A DNA stretch of 64,000 nucleotides from Ectobius pallidus (taxonomy: Eukaryota; Arthropoda; Insecta; Blattodea; Ectobiidae): contig CAXKWD010000009.1 of the NCBI GenBank assembly GCA_964059195.1, positions 46,905,160 to 46,969,159 on the forward strand, in the 5' to 3' direction. The notes under the pieces are model-generated. The model had not been told where the DNA came from, did no database searches, and was given only the letters and a program-made list of their open reading frames with translations. This document shows, piece after piece, positions 21,348-30,421 of this stretch. Both the position numbers and the translations under genes were made by a program. Numbering within the stretch: position 1 is the first letter of the stretch; the number at the start of each line of letters is the position of its first letter.

Positions 21348-24152
21348 CTAGGCTTCTAGCCTGTTGGGAAGTGAGTCGTGCCATCTTTTTCGGGGTCTCC
21401 CAGGAGATCTCTTGCCTGTTGGAACGTTATCTCGTACGATTTTAGGTAGTCTGCCTTCATCCATTCTTGATATGTGGTCATGCCATTCTTGTCTCCTTCT
21501 TATTACCCAATTACCTATTGGCTGGATATCACACATCTCTCGAATATGCTCATTCCTTATTCTATCGTGTCTTGTTTTTCTCACTATTTTCCTTAATGTA
21601 GTCATTTCCTGAGTTTCCAGTGTTTGCTTAGTTTTGGATGTGTCTGCTCTTGTTTCCGCAGCATATGTGAGTACTGGTCTTACTACCGATTTGTAAATCC
21701 TTACTTTTGTTTCTGTTCTTAGATATTTATTCTTCCATACTAAGTCATTTAATGATCCGGAGATTCTTGCAGCTTTGTTTGCTTGATTCGTGACCTCTGT
21801 TTGTAACATGCCATTACTGTTAAATGTTATGCCTAAGTACGTAAGTGTCATGGTCTGATCTATAATGTTTCTTTCAACTTCTAATTTGCACCGGCGAGGT
21901 TCTTTAGATACTACTAAACATTTGGATTTTTTAGTAGAAATTTTCATATTGTATTTTTGGCTCTCAATCATAAATCGATATAGTAAGCGTTGCAAATTAT
22001 CTTCGGAATCACTGATTAGAACTATGTCATCAGCATAGCAGACAGCATTTATTTCTTTATTGCCCATCTTATATCCTTTCATTTTTCTAATACTTTTAAG
22101 TATTTCATCAATAACGATGTTGAAGAGTAATGGGCTGAGAGAGTCCCCTTGTCTGACTCCTCTGTTCATTTTAATCTTCTCTAAGAGTTGGCCATTATAT
22201 TTTATCCTTGAGAAATTGTTGGAGTATATGTCATGTATTAGAGCAATAAGACCATTTGGTACATTCCTCTTTTCTAAAATTTCTAAAACTGTTTTTAGTT
22301 CAAGCCTGTCAAATGCTTTTTCCAGGTCAATAAAACATATAAAAGCTGGTTTATTATATTCAATTGATTTTTCAGTAATTTGTCTTAAGATAAAAATGGC
22401 ATCTGTACATGAGCGTCCTCTTCTAAAACCTTGCTGTTCATCACTTAGAGATATAATATCAGTGAGTTTCTCTGCTATAATTTTTGTGGTTAATTTTAAC
22501 AATGTTGAGAGTAAATTTATGCCTCTATAGTTTTCGGGGTTTAGTTTTTCTCCCTTTTTAAAAATTGGCACGAGAATACTTGTTTTCCAGTCTTGTGGAA
22601 TCCGTGAGTTGTTAAATATTTGTCTTATAAGCTTACTAATTTCTGTTTCTAGTGCATTTCCACCATATTTTACCATTTCATTTGTTATTGCATCCTCCCC
22701 TGGAGATTTCCTATTTTTTAGTTTTGCTATTGTGTCACTAATCTCTTCGTCACTGACATCAACTGTTATTCTGATACTGTCCGTATTATTGTATGTATTT
22801 TCAAGCTCAGATGAGTATAGGAGTGTCAAATACTGTATCCAAGTGTCTTGCTTTATTTTGGAAGTGGAAATATATTCTTGTATTTCCTTCTTTTGGTTTC
22901 GAATCATTCTCCACATCTGTTTCTGTAGCCCATAGAAATCTCTCTGAAGGTTACTCATATATGCTTCCCAATAGTCTTCTTTTATCTGTCTAATTTTTGA
23001 GTTTACATAATTTCTTATTTCTTTATAATTATTATATTCTGCCTCTGTATTATGTTCCTTGTATTTCAAAAATGCATCTTTTTTCTTCTTTGATAGATCT
23101 TTGATTTCATCACAGAACCAAGGAGTGCTATTCGGCTTGTGATTGTTTACATTGACTTTTCGGGTACCTAATGCTTCATAACTTGCTTGATAGATGTTAG
23201 ATTTTATTATGTCCCAGTTCTTTTCAATAGTGTTTTCACTATCTACCTTGTTGCCTGCTATTGCTATTTCTAGTCTTTTTTGATACAGATACTGTATGCT
23301 CTTATCTTCTAGTAATTCTTTATTTAATCGAGTTTCATAAACTGGTCGTCTTCTTCTCTGATAAGGTAATTTTAGTCTAATTTTTGTTAAAAGGAAGTTA
23401 TGATCGCTTCCTATATTTAAGGAGTTCAACGTTTTCACATCTAGCACTTGAGATGGTGTAATATGCCTGCTCGTTATAGCATAGTCTATTGTCGAGTGTT
23501 GGCCTCTTGTATTCTGGAATGTGTACTTATATTGCATTTTGTGATCAAAAAAAGTATTATTGATCCTTAGGTTATTGTTAGTGCAAAAGTGTATCAGCAA
23601 TTCTCCATTGTTATTAGTCACGTCTTCATTAAACCTTTGTTTCACTCCTGGTATAATTTGGTTTCCAACTCTAGCATTGAAATCTCCTAAAATGATTACA
23701 GGTTCATTATTCGGGACATCATTCAGGCAGTTATCTAATATATCATAAAATTGTTCTCTTTCTTCTCTAGGTTTGCAATCTTCTGGTGCATAGATACTGA
23801 ATAAATTCAGGTTTCCATTTGATTTAGTTTTAAGTTTTACTGATAATATCCTCTCTGTGATGAACTTATAATCTTCAATCGTGTCTTCGTATTTCTGGTG
23901 TATTAACATTCCTATTCCACTTTGTGCTCTATTATGTTTTGGAACACCGCTAAAAATATAAATAAAATCCTGAACTTTTAAAATTCCTTTGCCTTTCTTT
24001 TTTGTTTCTGACAATGCACATATGTCAATAAGATTATTCTTTAGTTCTAATATAATTTCTTGATCTCTGTTATGCCATGAACGGATATTCCAGCAGCCTA
24101 CCCTTAAGTAATATAAAAGTGATAAATATTTTCCTTTCTTGGTCCACTTCAT
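21348..24152 (-). CDS. LINE endonuclease/reverse transcriptase, 934 aa, apparently intact
   Basis: The protein would nick genomic DNA and copy its own RNA onto the cut end. Residues about 16-260 form an apurinic-type endonuclease: VGCWNIRS (N22), CALSETK (E49), SIYAPE (Y121), ILGDFNARVG (D157, N159), TIDYAI (D223) and GSDHNF (D250, H251), so every expected catalytic position is present. A linker of ~220 residues rich in Lys and Asn follows. The reverse transcriptase spans about 470-790: KSPGEDAI, NYRGINLLS, GFRRGRSC, FIDLEKAFD (D609), GVRQGDSLSPLLF and CYADDIVLI (D708, D709), then TYLGI. A basic tail holds HISRMDEG and SPGRPRKRW and ends LEA. There are no stops or frameshifts. The chosen ATG lies only 15 codons before the endonuclease core with an in-frame stop just upstream, so the start is plausible. 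Length is close to that of RTE-type ORFs as I recall them. Confidence 0.9.
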   Translation of the reverse strand: MKWTKKGKYLSLLYYLRVGCWNIRSWHNRDQEIILELKNNLIDICALSETKKKGKGILKVQDFIYIFSGVPKHNRAQSGIGMLIHQKYEDTIEDYKFITERILSVKLKTKSNGNLNLFSIYAPEDCKPREEREQFYDILDNCLNDVPNNEPVIILGDFNARVGNQIIPGVKQRFNEDVTNNNGELLIHFCTNNNLRINNTFFDHKMQYKYTFQNTRGQHSTIDYAITSRHITPSQVLDVKTLNSLNIGSDHNFLLTKIRLKLPYQRRRRPVYETRLNKELLEDKSIQYLYQKRLEIAIAGNKVDSENTIEKNWDIIKSNIYQASYEALGTRKVNVNNHKPNSTPWFCDEIKDLSKKKKDAFLKYKEHNTEAEYNNYKEIRNYVNSKIRQIKEDYWEAYMSNLQRDFYGLQKQMWRMIRNQKKEIQEYISTSKIKQDTWIQYLTLLYSSELENTYNNTDSIRITVDVSDEEISDTIAKLKNRKSPGEDAITNEMVKYGGNALETEISKLIRQIFNNSRIPQDWKTSILVPIFKKGEKLNPENYRGINLLSTLLKLTTKIIAEKLTDIISLSDEQQGFRRGRSCTDAIFILRQITEKSIEYNKPAFICFIDLEKAFDRLELKTVLEILEKRNVPNGLIALIHDIYSNNFSRIKYNGQLLEKIKMNRGVRQGDSLSPLLFNIVIDEILKSIRKMKGYKMGNKEINAVCYADDIVLISDSEDNLQRLLYRFMIESQKYNMKISTKKSKCLVVSKEPRRCKLEVERNIIDQTMTLTYLGITFNSNGMLQTEVTNQANKAARISGSLNDLVWKNKYLRTETKVRIYKSVVRPVLTYAAETRADTSKTKQTLETQEMTTLRKIVRKTRHDRIRNEHIREMCDIQPIGNWVIRRRQEWHDHISRMDEGRLPKIVRDNVPTGKRSPGRPRKRWHDSLPNRLEA

Positions 24153-24189
24153 TTGTAAATCTCTCGAATAGTGTGGCTTATTTAACTCT

Positions 24190-24685
24190 CAAATTAGCCA
24201 CCTACAATTATTACGAGTTGGAGAATGAACTTGTCGAAGCCATATGCAATTACTAAAAGACAAACCATGAACTAGACAAAGTCACCTTCAATTAGTTTAT
24301 TACAAGTCGGAGCACGAACTTGGCAAAGCCACCCACAATATTACAAGCCGAAGCACGAACTTGGCAAAGCCATTCACAATCATTACAAGAGGGAGCCAGA
24401 ACTTGGCAAAGCCACCCAAATTATTACAAGCCGAAGCACGAACTTGGCAAAGTCATCCACAACATTACAAGACGGAGCACAAACTTGGCAAGGCCATCCA
24501 CAATATTACAAGACGGAGCACGAACTTGGCAAAGCCATCCACAATATTACAAGCACGAACTTGGCAAAGCCATCCACAATATTACAAGAGGAAGCACGAA
24601 CTTGGCAAAGCCACCCACAATATTAAAAGCCGGAGTACGAACTTGGCAAAGCCACCCATAATACTACAAGCACGAACTTGGCATT
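24190..24685. repeat. 41-bp minisatellite, about 12 units
   Basis: The unit carries ACGAACTTGGCAAAGCCA, then CCCACAATATTACAAG and a variable GCCGAAGC/ACGGAGC end. Well-matched units start near 24314, 24355, 24397, 24437, 24478, 24519, 24555, 24596, 24637 and 24673; spacing is about 41 bp with two 36-bp units that lack the GGAGC-type end. The two units nearest the LINE (24227, 24270) are the most diverged. The plus strand has no stop trinucleotide in the common unit, so three overlapping frames of 60-113 codons stay open. They are not genes. The array abuts the 5' side of the minus-strand LINE. Confidence 0.95.
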
Positions 24686-24690
24686 TCTAA

Positions 24691-25029
24691 GGATCCAGCA
24701 TCCAACATGGACAAAGAGCTGCTCAGGCAAGTACAAAAGAAGCTAGGACCAAGAGAAGGCAATGTAATAGGACGAAGGAGATAGAGAATGAAGATTATAA
24801 TGATTATGATCATGAAATACAATGATGTCAGTGAATTTCTAATTTTTTTAAATGCAAATATCTCAAAACTAAATTTTCATATACATTAATTGTCCCCCAT
24901 CTCAAAATGTACTAAAGCTGGAGTGCTAATATTCCACACACTTTTTTAACGTACGGAAAAAAACTGGTAGCAGAATTACTTTGACACCATGTTTATTATA
25001 AGATTTAGTGAAATTTTTATGTTGTAAAT
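24691..25029. other. No gene seen
   Basis: The first 90 bp past the array are purine-rich and contain a 25-codon plus-strand frame beginning at an ATG near 24703; too short to support. The rest is AT-rich. Confidence 0.5.
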
Positions 25030-25054
25030 TTCACTATTTCTTATGTGACGTTTT

Positions 25055-25103
<49 letters not shown>

Positions 25104-25414
25104 GTACTCGTATATCGCACGATGTGAATTGATTGTCTAATCTTCGCAGAATTTATTAGCGAGAATCCCCGTCGGTCACAGTTCATCACATGATATCTGT
25201 CACAGTGTCTCCCATATAATTTACACTGACTTTGTAGGTCCGGTTCATGATAATTCTTCACTGAACAAATTTTATGACGAAACCCCTGAACTGTAAAGCG
25301 GGTGACTAAATGTCTCAGCTCATAATTTAAGTCCATCCATTCATTTGAAATCATGGCGTCTGTGCCATAGAAATCTTCCCATAGGAAACCTCTTTTACTG
25401 TAGCCACGGCGCAC
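25030..25414 (-). pseudogene. Probable LINE 3' remnant: C-terminal Cys/His module plus ATT-repeat tail
   Basis: A minus-strand frame of 126 codons holds RRGYSKRGF, GTDAMISNEWMDLNYELRH, FTVQGFRHKICSVKNYHEP and, near its end, CKLYGRHCDRYHVMNC. The last has the spacing C-x6-C-x4-H-x3-C, resembling the zinc-knuckle-like ends of some LINE proteins. The frame then runs into an ATT repeat (25058-25101), which would be the microsatellite tail. A stop lies just upstream of the region in the same frame, so the rest of the element is missing or frame-shifted. Family assignment is uncertain. Confidence 0.45.
25058..25101. repeat. AAT microsatellite
   Basis: About 15 perfect AAT units. On the minus strand it follows the possible LINE C-terminus above and may be its tail. 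Confidence 0.95.
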
Positions 25415-25480
25415 TTTATTCAGGCGGGAATACTACCCCCACTCCTCAGAGTTCTGCTGACGTCAGGGGGCTTCGCTTTT
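25412..25480 (+). repeat. Short repeat shared with 29040-29120 in opposite orientation
   Basis: GGCGCACTTTATTCAGGCGGGAA followed within about 40 bp by TGACGTCA matches the reverse complement of 29040-29120 (GGCACACTTTACTCAGG..., then TGACGTCA). Both sit next to LINE remnants. GC content is higher than in the flanks. Confidence 0.5.
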
Positions 25481-26074
25481 GCACAGAGCTCAAATGCTTT
25501 TATCGGTTCTTAATCATGTAAGCGAGATAAAAATTCCTTCTTTTTCAACTTAAACAATAATAATTAATATGGACTGCATTATTGACCCAAAAGTATGATT
25601 ACACAATGATCTGCTTCTGTGTACAGCTAACAAATTCAAAGTGGTAACAAAGAATCGCGAGATTTAAGAGCAGAAGTGACTAAAGATTATCGTTTGCTAA
25701 ATTCCATAAGATTGTAGTAAAGGTGAAATATCATAACAGAGGCGTTTTGTAAAAAAAAGGACCTAAAACAAGATTTGAATAGGCGCCCAAGTTTTATAAA
25801 CAAGATTAATCCATAGTTCTGTAAAATGTTCTAAATTATGGTACATTTAAATCTCCGCGTGTACTGCTGTAAAAGGTATACAGAACATTGTTTTAAATGT
25901 TAAAATGCAACATTTTATAAAATTATGCTTATTATTGTTATTTGGTCCAGGAGGCTAAAATGAAAACTGATTTGCATATTCAAGGGTAGCACATGCAATT
26001 TTGTTGTTAATTTGATTTCAAATTACGTTGTCAATTAGATTTTAAATTATTTTAAGCTCACAAAATTAGTTTTC
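25481..26074. other. No gene seen
   Basis: AT-rich, without notable frames or repeats. Confidence 0.55.
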
Positions 26075-26250
26075 TAAGCTAGATGGTAGCGTCCTGGGCT
26101 CGCATTCGGGAGGTCCAGGGTTTAATTTCCATCACCGGTTTTTTTATTTTTTTATTTGTGGTTTCTTCTGTCAAAAGGGCAGTTTGGATATTTACTTACC
26201 GTGACTCATCGTTCTATTTCATCTTATATCATAAAAATTTCGTCAGTTGA
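26075..26250 (+). mobile_element. SINE family 1, copy 3
   Basis: The head GCTAGATGGTAGCGTCCTGG and CGCATTCGGGAGGTCC is followed by a weak B box (GGGTTTAATTTCC). The body is shortened and T-rich but keeps AGTTTGGATATTTACTTACC, GTGACTCATC and TATTTCATCTTATATCATAA, ending CGTCAGTTGA. This copy is more diverged than the one at 18801. Confidence 0.7.
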
Positions 26251-26760
26251 TACACGTATAAATTAAGCTTAAAGAATGTATTGTATAATTTTGGAACTAT
26301 TTCGAAACACTGAACTCTTGAAAGGCCTGTACACTACTTTTTTAAAATCCTTTATCATACAGGAATCTTGTTCACTTGAGAAAGTGAAATATTGCATGCT
26401 TCCAGAAAATAAAGTCATTCAGTTTGGGGTGATTTTCAAGGTCATGTTTCTTCTCAAATTAAGCAACCATCCGGTCATTTCGGAATTTACAGGCTAATAA
26501 AAATATAACAGAACAAAACGGTGTCCTCTTTCACTGTACAGAAGAAATGAAAAGAAACTACCATGACTCAAGAATTTATATTTTAGGGTTGCCTTTACAC
26601 TCCAGGCTGAGAAAATCCAGTCCTTTCTAGGAATATTTTTTACCCACTCTTTGTGTAATTCCTGTTCTTTTGGAAAACTGAAACATTGTTGTATATTGTT
26701 TTGTTACCTGCCATGAAACAATGTTTGTGACAAGGTCATAGAAGTACATAAAAATTACAT
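26251..26760. other. No independent gene seen
   Basis: A 73-codon plus frame (26276-26497) has no motif. Sequence from about 26650 to 26760 may be 3' UTR of the minus-strand LINE that follows, but no tail marks its end. Confidence 0.4.
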
Positions 26761-26765
26761 TAAAT

Positions 26766-27886
26766 AATTTAAATCATAAAATTTGGCACATTACAATTAA
26801 AATATTCATTAATGTTGTAAAAAGCCATATCAATCAGACAATCAGATATAAGTGTCTTGAAATGCGGCCTGCTTAAGTGATATAAATGATGTGGTAATTT
26901 GTTACCAATCTTGATAGACATGACCTCAAAGTTGGACATGGTTACTGAAAGTCTACATAGTGGCATATGGAACATGTGTTGTTGTCTTGTGGAATGAGAA
27001 TGCTGATCTCTTCTTAACTCAATTTTATGAATATTGTCTTTTATATATAACAGTATTTCAATAATGTACAACGAAGTAAGTGTCAGTATTTTGTTCTTGA
27101 TAAACAGTGGTTTACAATGATCTCTTACAGCCGAATTTGTGATTATTCTAACAGCTCTTTTCTGAAGAATAAAAACTCTTTTTACATGTGTGCTATTACC
27201 CCATAGGGCTATGCCGTACTTTAATATGCTTTGAAAATATGCAAAATAGATAACCCTGATATAATGTGTAGGTACAATTGACTTAATTCTAAGAAGAAGA
27301 ACAAGTGCTTTCGACAATTTGACGCTTATGTGATTGATATGACCTTCCCAAGTAAGTCGAGTGTCAATATTTATTCCAAGAAAATTGATAGCTTTGAAGT
27401 TGTATTCCTTTAAAGAAAATAATAACGTTTCGGTTTTAGCTTCATTCAGTAGAAAGCCGTTAGAATTAAACCACCTTTTAGCATCACTTAATGTTATCTC
27501 AGATTCGATCAGCAAGCTATTTAAGTCGTTATTTGTATTAATGATAGTGGTATCATCGGCGTATAATATAGATTCAGTCATAAGGCTGCTGGCAAAATCA
27601 TTTGTTGACACAAGAAATAAAATAGGCCCCAGAACAGAACCTTGAGTTACACCATAATGTAAACTTTCAATATTTGACGTACGACCATCCAATTTGACAC
27701 ACTGTTTGCGGTTCGATAAATAAATTGAAAAAGTCATGAGTTCCTTGTCTACAATGCCTAAATATTTAAGTTTTTAAATTAAGATATCATGCTCGACACA
27801 GTCGAAAGCCTTACTAAGATCACAAAAAGTGGCAAGGAGTGCCATGTTATTTTCAAAGGCGTCAATTACATTGTGAACAAGACTTC
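26766..27886 (-). pseudogene. LINE reverse transcriptase, 3' half (CR1/Jockey-like)
   Basis: The minus strand reads, from 27886 downward: SLVHNVIDAFENN, FCDLSKAFDCVEHDIL (first catalytic Asp), a stop codon at 27774-27776, then from 27737 a 322-codon frame with IYLSNRKQCV, GVTQGSVLGPILFL and ILYADDTTI (catalytic DD), FLGINIDTRLTWEGHI and a C-terminal thumb/tail (ILKYGIALWGNS, RAVRIITN), ending at a stop near 26768. Apart from the single in-frame stop the sequence is well kept. The 5' part continues at 28649 beyond an inserted DNA transposon. The TQGSVLGP/YADDT style points to the CR1/Jockey part of the LINE tree. Confidence 0.85.
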
Positions 27887-27889
27887 TTA
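27887..27889. repeat. Target-site duplication TTA, left
   Basis: TTA directly precedes the element beginning AGCTGCGTCTCC and is repeated at 28646-28648 directly after its other end. Confidence 0.8.
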
Positions 27890-28645
27890 AGCTGCGTCTC
27901 CATTGATATACATTTAGCACCAACATGTTCCAGTTAACATATGTTTAATGTTTAACATCAACTTGTTGACGTATACAAGTCAAATGGTCTGCCAATTAAC
28001 AACTGTCTCCAGTACAATGTTATAGGTTAACATGTGTTGGTGCGGTTATGAACAGAAATTAATGAAGGATAAATAACATTCAAAAAGAAAACGCCTCTGA
28101 AGAGGGCAGCCAACATTACAAAATGAGAGTAATTTTATATACTCGTTATTATCTTCTTGTTAACTGTCTATGACTTTCTTAAATACTAATTTTGTATAGA
28201 TGCCTTGATCTTTACAAAATAACTATCATATTTTTCAACAATAGAGTATGCCATAAAAAATAACTTTAAAAGTAGATGCAATACTATTGAGAACACTGAT
28301 ATACCAAATACTCACATAATACAAAATGGATGCCGGCAATATTGAGGAAGCTGTCGACTGCTTTTTGTGTACACGGAAATTCCCGAACCAAAGCCGATTA
28401 AGCTGGCGATCGCTTTTTGTTTCCCGGAAATTCCCGAAGCAAAGTCGATATCGACCGACTAGTCAATTGACTTAACATGTTGTCCATTTTCTCCGGAAAA
28501 CAAATTAACATCTGAAAATGTTAAGTGCAACATGCTGGGTTTGCATGTCAAGTCAATTGGAACGCGAAATTGCAATATACATGTCAATATCAACATGTTA
28601 ATATTGACATGTTGGTGTTAAATGCATATCAATGGAGACGCAGCT
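27890..28645. mobile_element. Non-autonomous DNA transposon (MITE), PIF/Harbinger-like, inside a LINE
   Basis: The 756-bp element has terminal inverted repeats: AGCTGCGTCTCCATTGATAT at the left, its exact complement at the right, continuing with a few mismatches through CATTTA and CACCAACATGT. TTA is duplicated on both sides, which fits the 3-bp TWA duplications of PIF/Harbinger transposons. The interior has no transposase. It holds many ACATGT/AACATGTT words near both ends, a second internal inverted pair (GCACCAACATGTT near 27917 and AACATGTGTTGGTGC near 28029), and a ~60-bp tandem duplication at 28345-28450. It splits a LINE frame that is otherwise continuous. Confidence 0.85.
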
Positions 28646-28648
28646 TTA
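28646..28648. repeat. Target-site duplication TTA, right
   Basis: Matches 27887-27889 on the other side of the element. Confidence 0.8.
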
Positions 28649-28925
28649 CAGCGCCAGAAGGATTGTGGTCGGTTCTAAAGCCATGTTGATTATGGTAACA
28701 CAAATTGTTTGACTCTAAATAATTACAAAGTTGTTTCTTCATGATTAGTCCAATAACTTTTGATAAAACGGGGATGTTGGAAATTGGTCTGTAGTTAGAG
28801 ATATCTAGTTTGTCACCCTTCTTATAGATAGGGATAATTTTAGAAATTTTCATTGATTCAGGGTATATACCGTTAATTAACACATCATTTATGCATATGG
28901 TAAGTGGATCTGCAATGTTATGTAA
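28649..28925 (-). pseudogene. LINE reverse transcriptase, upstream part, truncated
   Basis: The minus strand reads IADPLTICINDVLINGIYP, KISKIIPIYKKGDKLDISNY, RPISNIPVLSKV and NQHGFRTDHNPSGAV, i.e. the start of an RT fingers domain. It runs into the DNA transposon at 28645. If that element and one TTA are left out, the frame passes directly into RSLVHNVIDAF at 27886. Upstream of about 28925 an in-frame stop appears and homology ends, so the LINE is 5'-truncated and lacks its endonuclease. Confidence 0.8.
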
Positions 28926-29010
28926 TCACTCTTAACACCCCTTATTGTGTAATTACTCGTGCACAAATTTTTTTAGGCATTTTAACTAACACGATTTAAA
29001 CATAACACTG

Positions 29011-29568
29011 CTAGAACCCATAGCCCATGCAGTTTAAAGCACGTGGAGTAAGAAGGGAAGGCCCAGTGACGTCACACCCCCTTCCACCAACCTTCCCGCC
29101 TGAGTAAAGTGTGCCATGCTGTAGCTCTTGTATTAGTTCCTGGCAGGCCTCTGTAGAGGGCAGCAGCAGCTGGGTGCGAAGTTCTTCTTTGAAATATTCT
29201 TGTCTGGCCAAAATATATACAAGCCGTGAGGTCGTAAATTTGGAAAGATTCATGATCTCCTTTAGATACCTCGCTTTGATATGTTCTATTGCCTTAAAAC
29301 CTTTTTTCTGCAGACGACTCCTTAAGTACGTCACAACTGGTGCAACTTTTAGCTTGAAATGCTCCATTCACGAGATAATTGATAGTTTCCCGATATTCTT
29401 CACCTCGTTCATCACCGCGGACGTCACTTTCTTCTTTACGTTCATGGTAAATACATTGTCAAGAGTTTGAAGTATCAGTCTTAAATATTTAAAATTGTTC
29501 ACTATTTTTAGATTCTTCCCTTCCAGTGTGATTGCCTCGTGATGGCCAGTGTGAAGGTTTTTATGCAT
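29011..29568 (-). pseudogene. LINE reverse-transcriptase C-terminal fragment
   Basis: Two adjoining minus-strand frames belong together. The first (29568-29368) reads LEGKNLKIVNNFKYLRLI, VKKKVTSAVMNEVKNIGKLS and then a stop. The second (29367 down) continues with FKLKVAPVVTYLRSRLQKKG, LSKFTTSRLVYILARQEYF and LLLPSTEACQELIQELQ. The FKYLGLILQT-like word is the block that follows the RT active site, and the rest is the connection/tail region. The active site is absent and a nonsense change separates the halves. The last ~35 codons (GGKVGGRGCDV...) fall in the GC-rich repeat shared with 25412-25480. Confidence 0.75.
29040..29120 (-). repeat. Short repeat shared with 25412-25480
   Basis: The reverse complement reads GGCACACTTTACTCAGGCGG, then GGGGTGTGACGTCACTGGG. 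See 25412-25480 for the partner. Confidence 0.5.
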
Positions 29569-30373
29569 ATGTTATTTTTTTCAACTGGATCAATGAAAAT
29601 GGATTCATAAAATTATGTCACAGGAGTTAGTACTCGAAGGAAGTCATGGAAAGTGTTAAGTCTCTGTCTAAAATAGTTTCCCATACTTTTTACGTGTTAT
29701 TCTTCCTTTGTTTTGTCTAATGTACATACATAATTCTAAAAACATCCAGGCTAACGTGTAAAATCTGAGATCAATACCCTTTATACTGTTTTACAAATAG
29801 CACTTAAAGTAAATACTATCCAGAAAAAGAATAGGCAAAGTACGGTACCTTCTTCCTTAAAGGTACTCAAACCACATATAAAATTTAGGCAGGCAGTCAT
29901 ATACACATACAGTTTCCGAAAATAGCATTTTGAAACTCAGGGGACATCAAAAGTGTAATAAATAATGTTTAAAACTCTACACAGAAATGCAGTGTCGAAT
30001 GCAATATACATATACAGGTGCATATACTACATATACTGTAGTATTTAAGGTACGGTTAAAGAAACTAAAAGTCTATAGATTATTGAAAGTCCCCTATCAT
30101 TTGAATAAACTACAATTTAACTAAAATTTAGTCTTTAGTAAAGCAAGTGAGAAAACGGGACTAGGGCCTACATGTTACACAATAATCGAGTAAACATAAT
30201 CAACTATCATTATGCGAATATGTAATTATGTCATTATCTTATCCAGTTGAGTACCAGCACTCATGTTAAAATCGAATTAAACTCCGTTGCCAGCAAAACA
30301 GTTTAATTTGTTTATAATTTGCATTCTGGGAAAATAACTGGATTGTGAATGCAGGGAGGTAGTTTAAATTACC
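29569..30373. other. No gene seen
   Basis: AT-rich, without supported frames. A short CATATAC-rich patch lies at 30003-30045. Confidence 0.55.
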
Positions 30374-30421
30374 CAGAATCTTCTCAGTATTATTAATTAT
30401 TAAAACACTGAGAAGATTCTG
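30374..30421. repeat. Perfect 15-bp inverted repeat
   Basis: CAGAATCTTCTCAGT (30374-30388) and ACTGAGAAGATTCTG (30407-30421) are exact complements around an 18-nt AT-rich loop. It could fold as a strong hairpin or be the remains of a fold-back insertion. No function is evident. Confidence 0.8.

Larger units (their letters stand above)
21317..24199 (-). mobile_element. Near-complete non-LTR retrotransposon (RTE-like)
   Basis: It consists of a single long endonuclease/reverse transcriptase ORF, a 7-nt 3' UTR and a GAA-repeat tail. The 5' limit is uncertain. An in-frame stop lies about 48 nt upstream of the ATG (near 24199), and a 41-bp minisatellite begins almost at once (24190-24685) and may be the element's own 5' region. 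No separate upstream ORF (gag-like) is visible. One ORF, short 3' UTR and microsatellite tail argue for the RTE group; this is inference without a tree. Confidence 0.8.

Noticed and set aside
24320..24690. Three overlapping frames (60-113 codons) as a repeat-containing protein gene
   Set aside because: They are produced by a 41-bp minisatellite whose unit lacks stop trinucleotides; each frame has the same right to be called.
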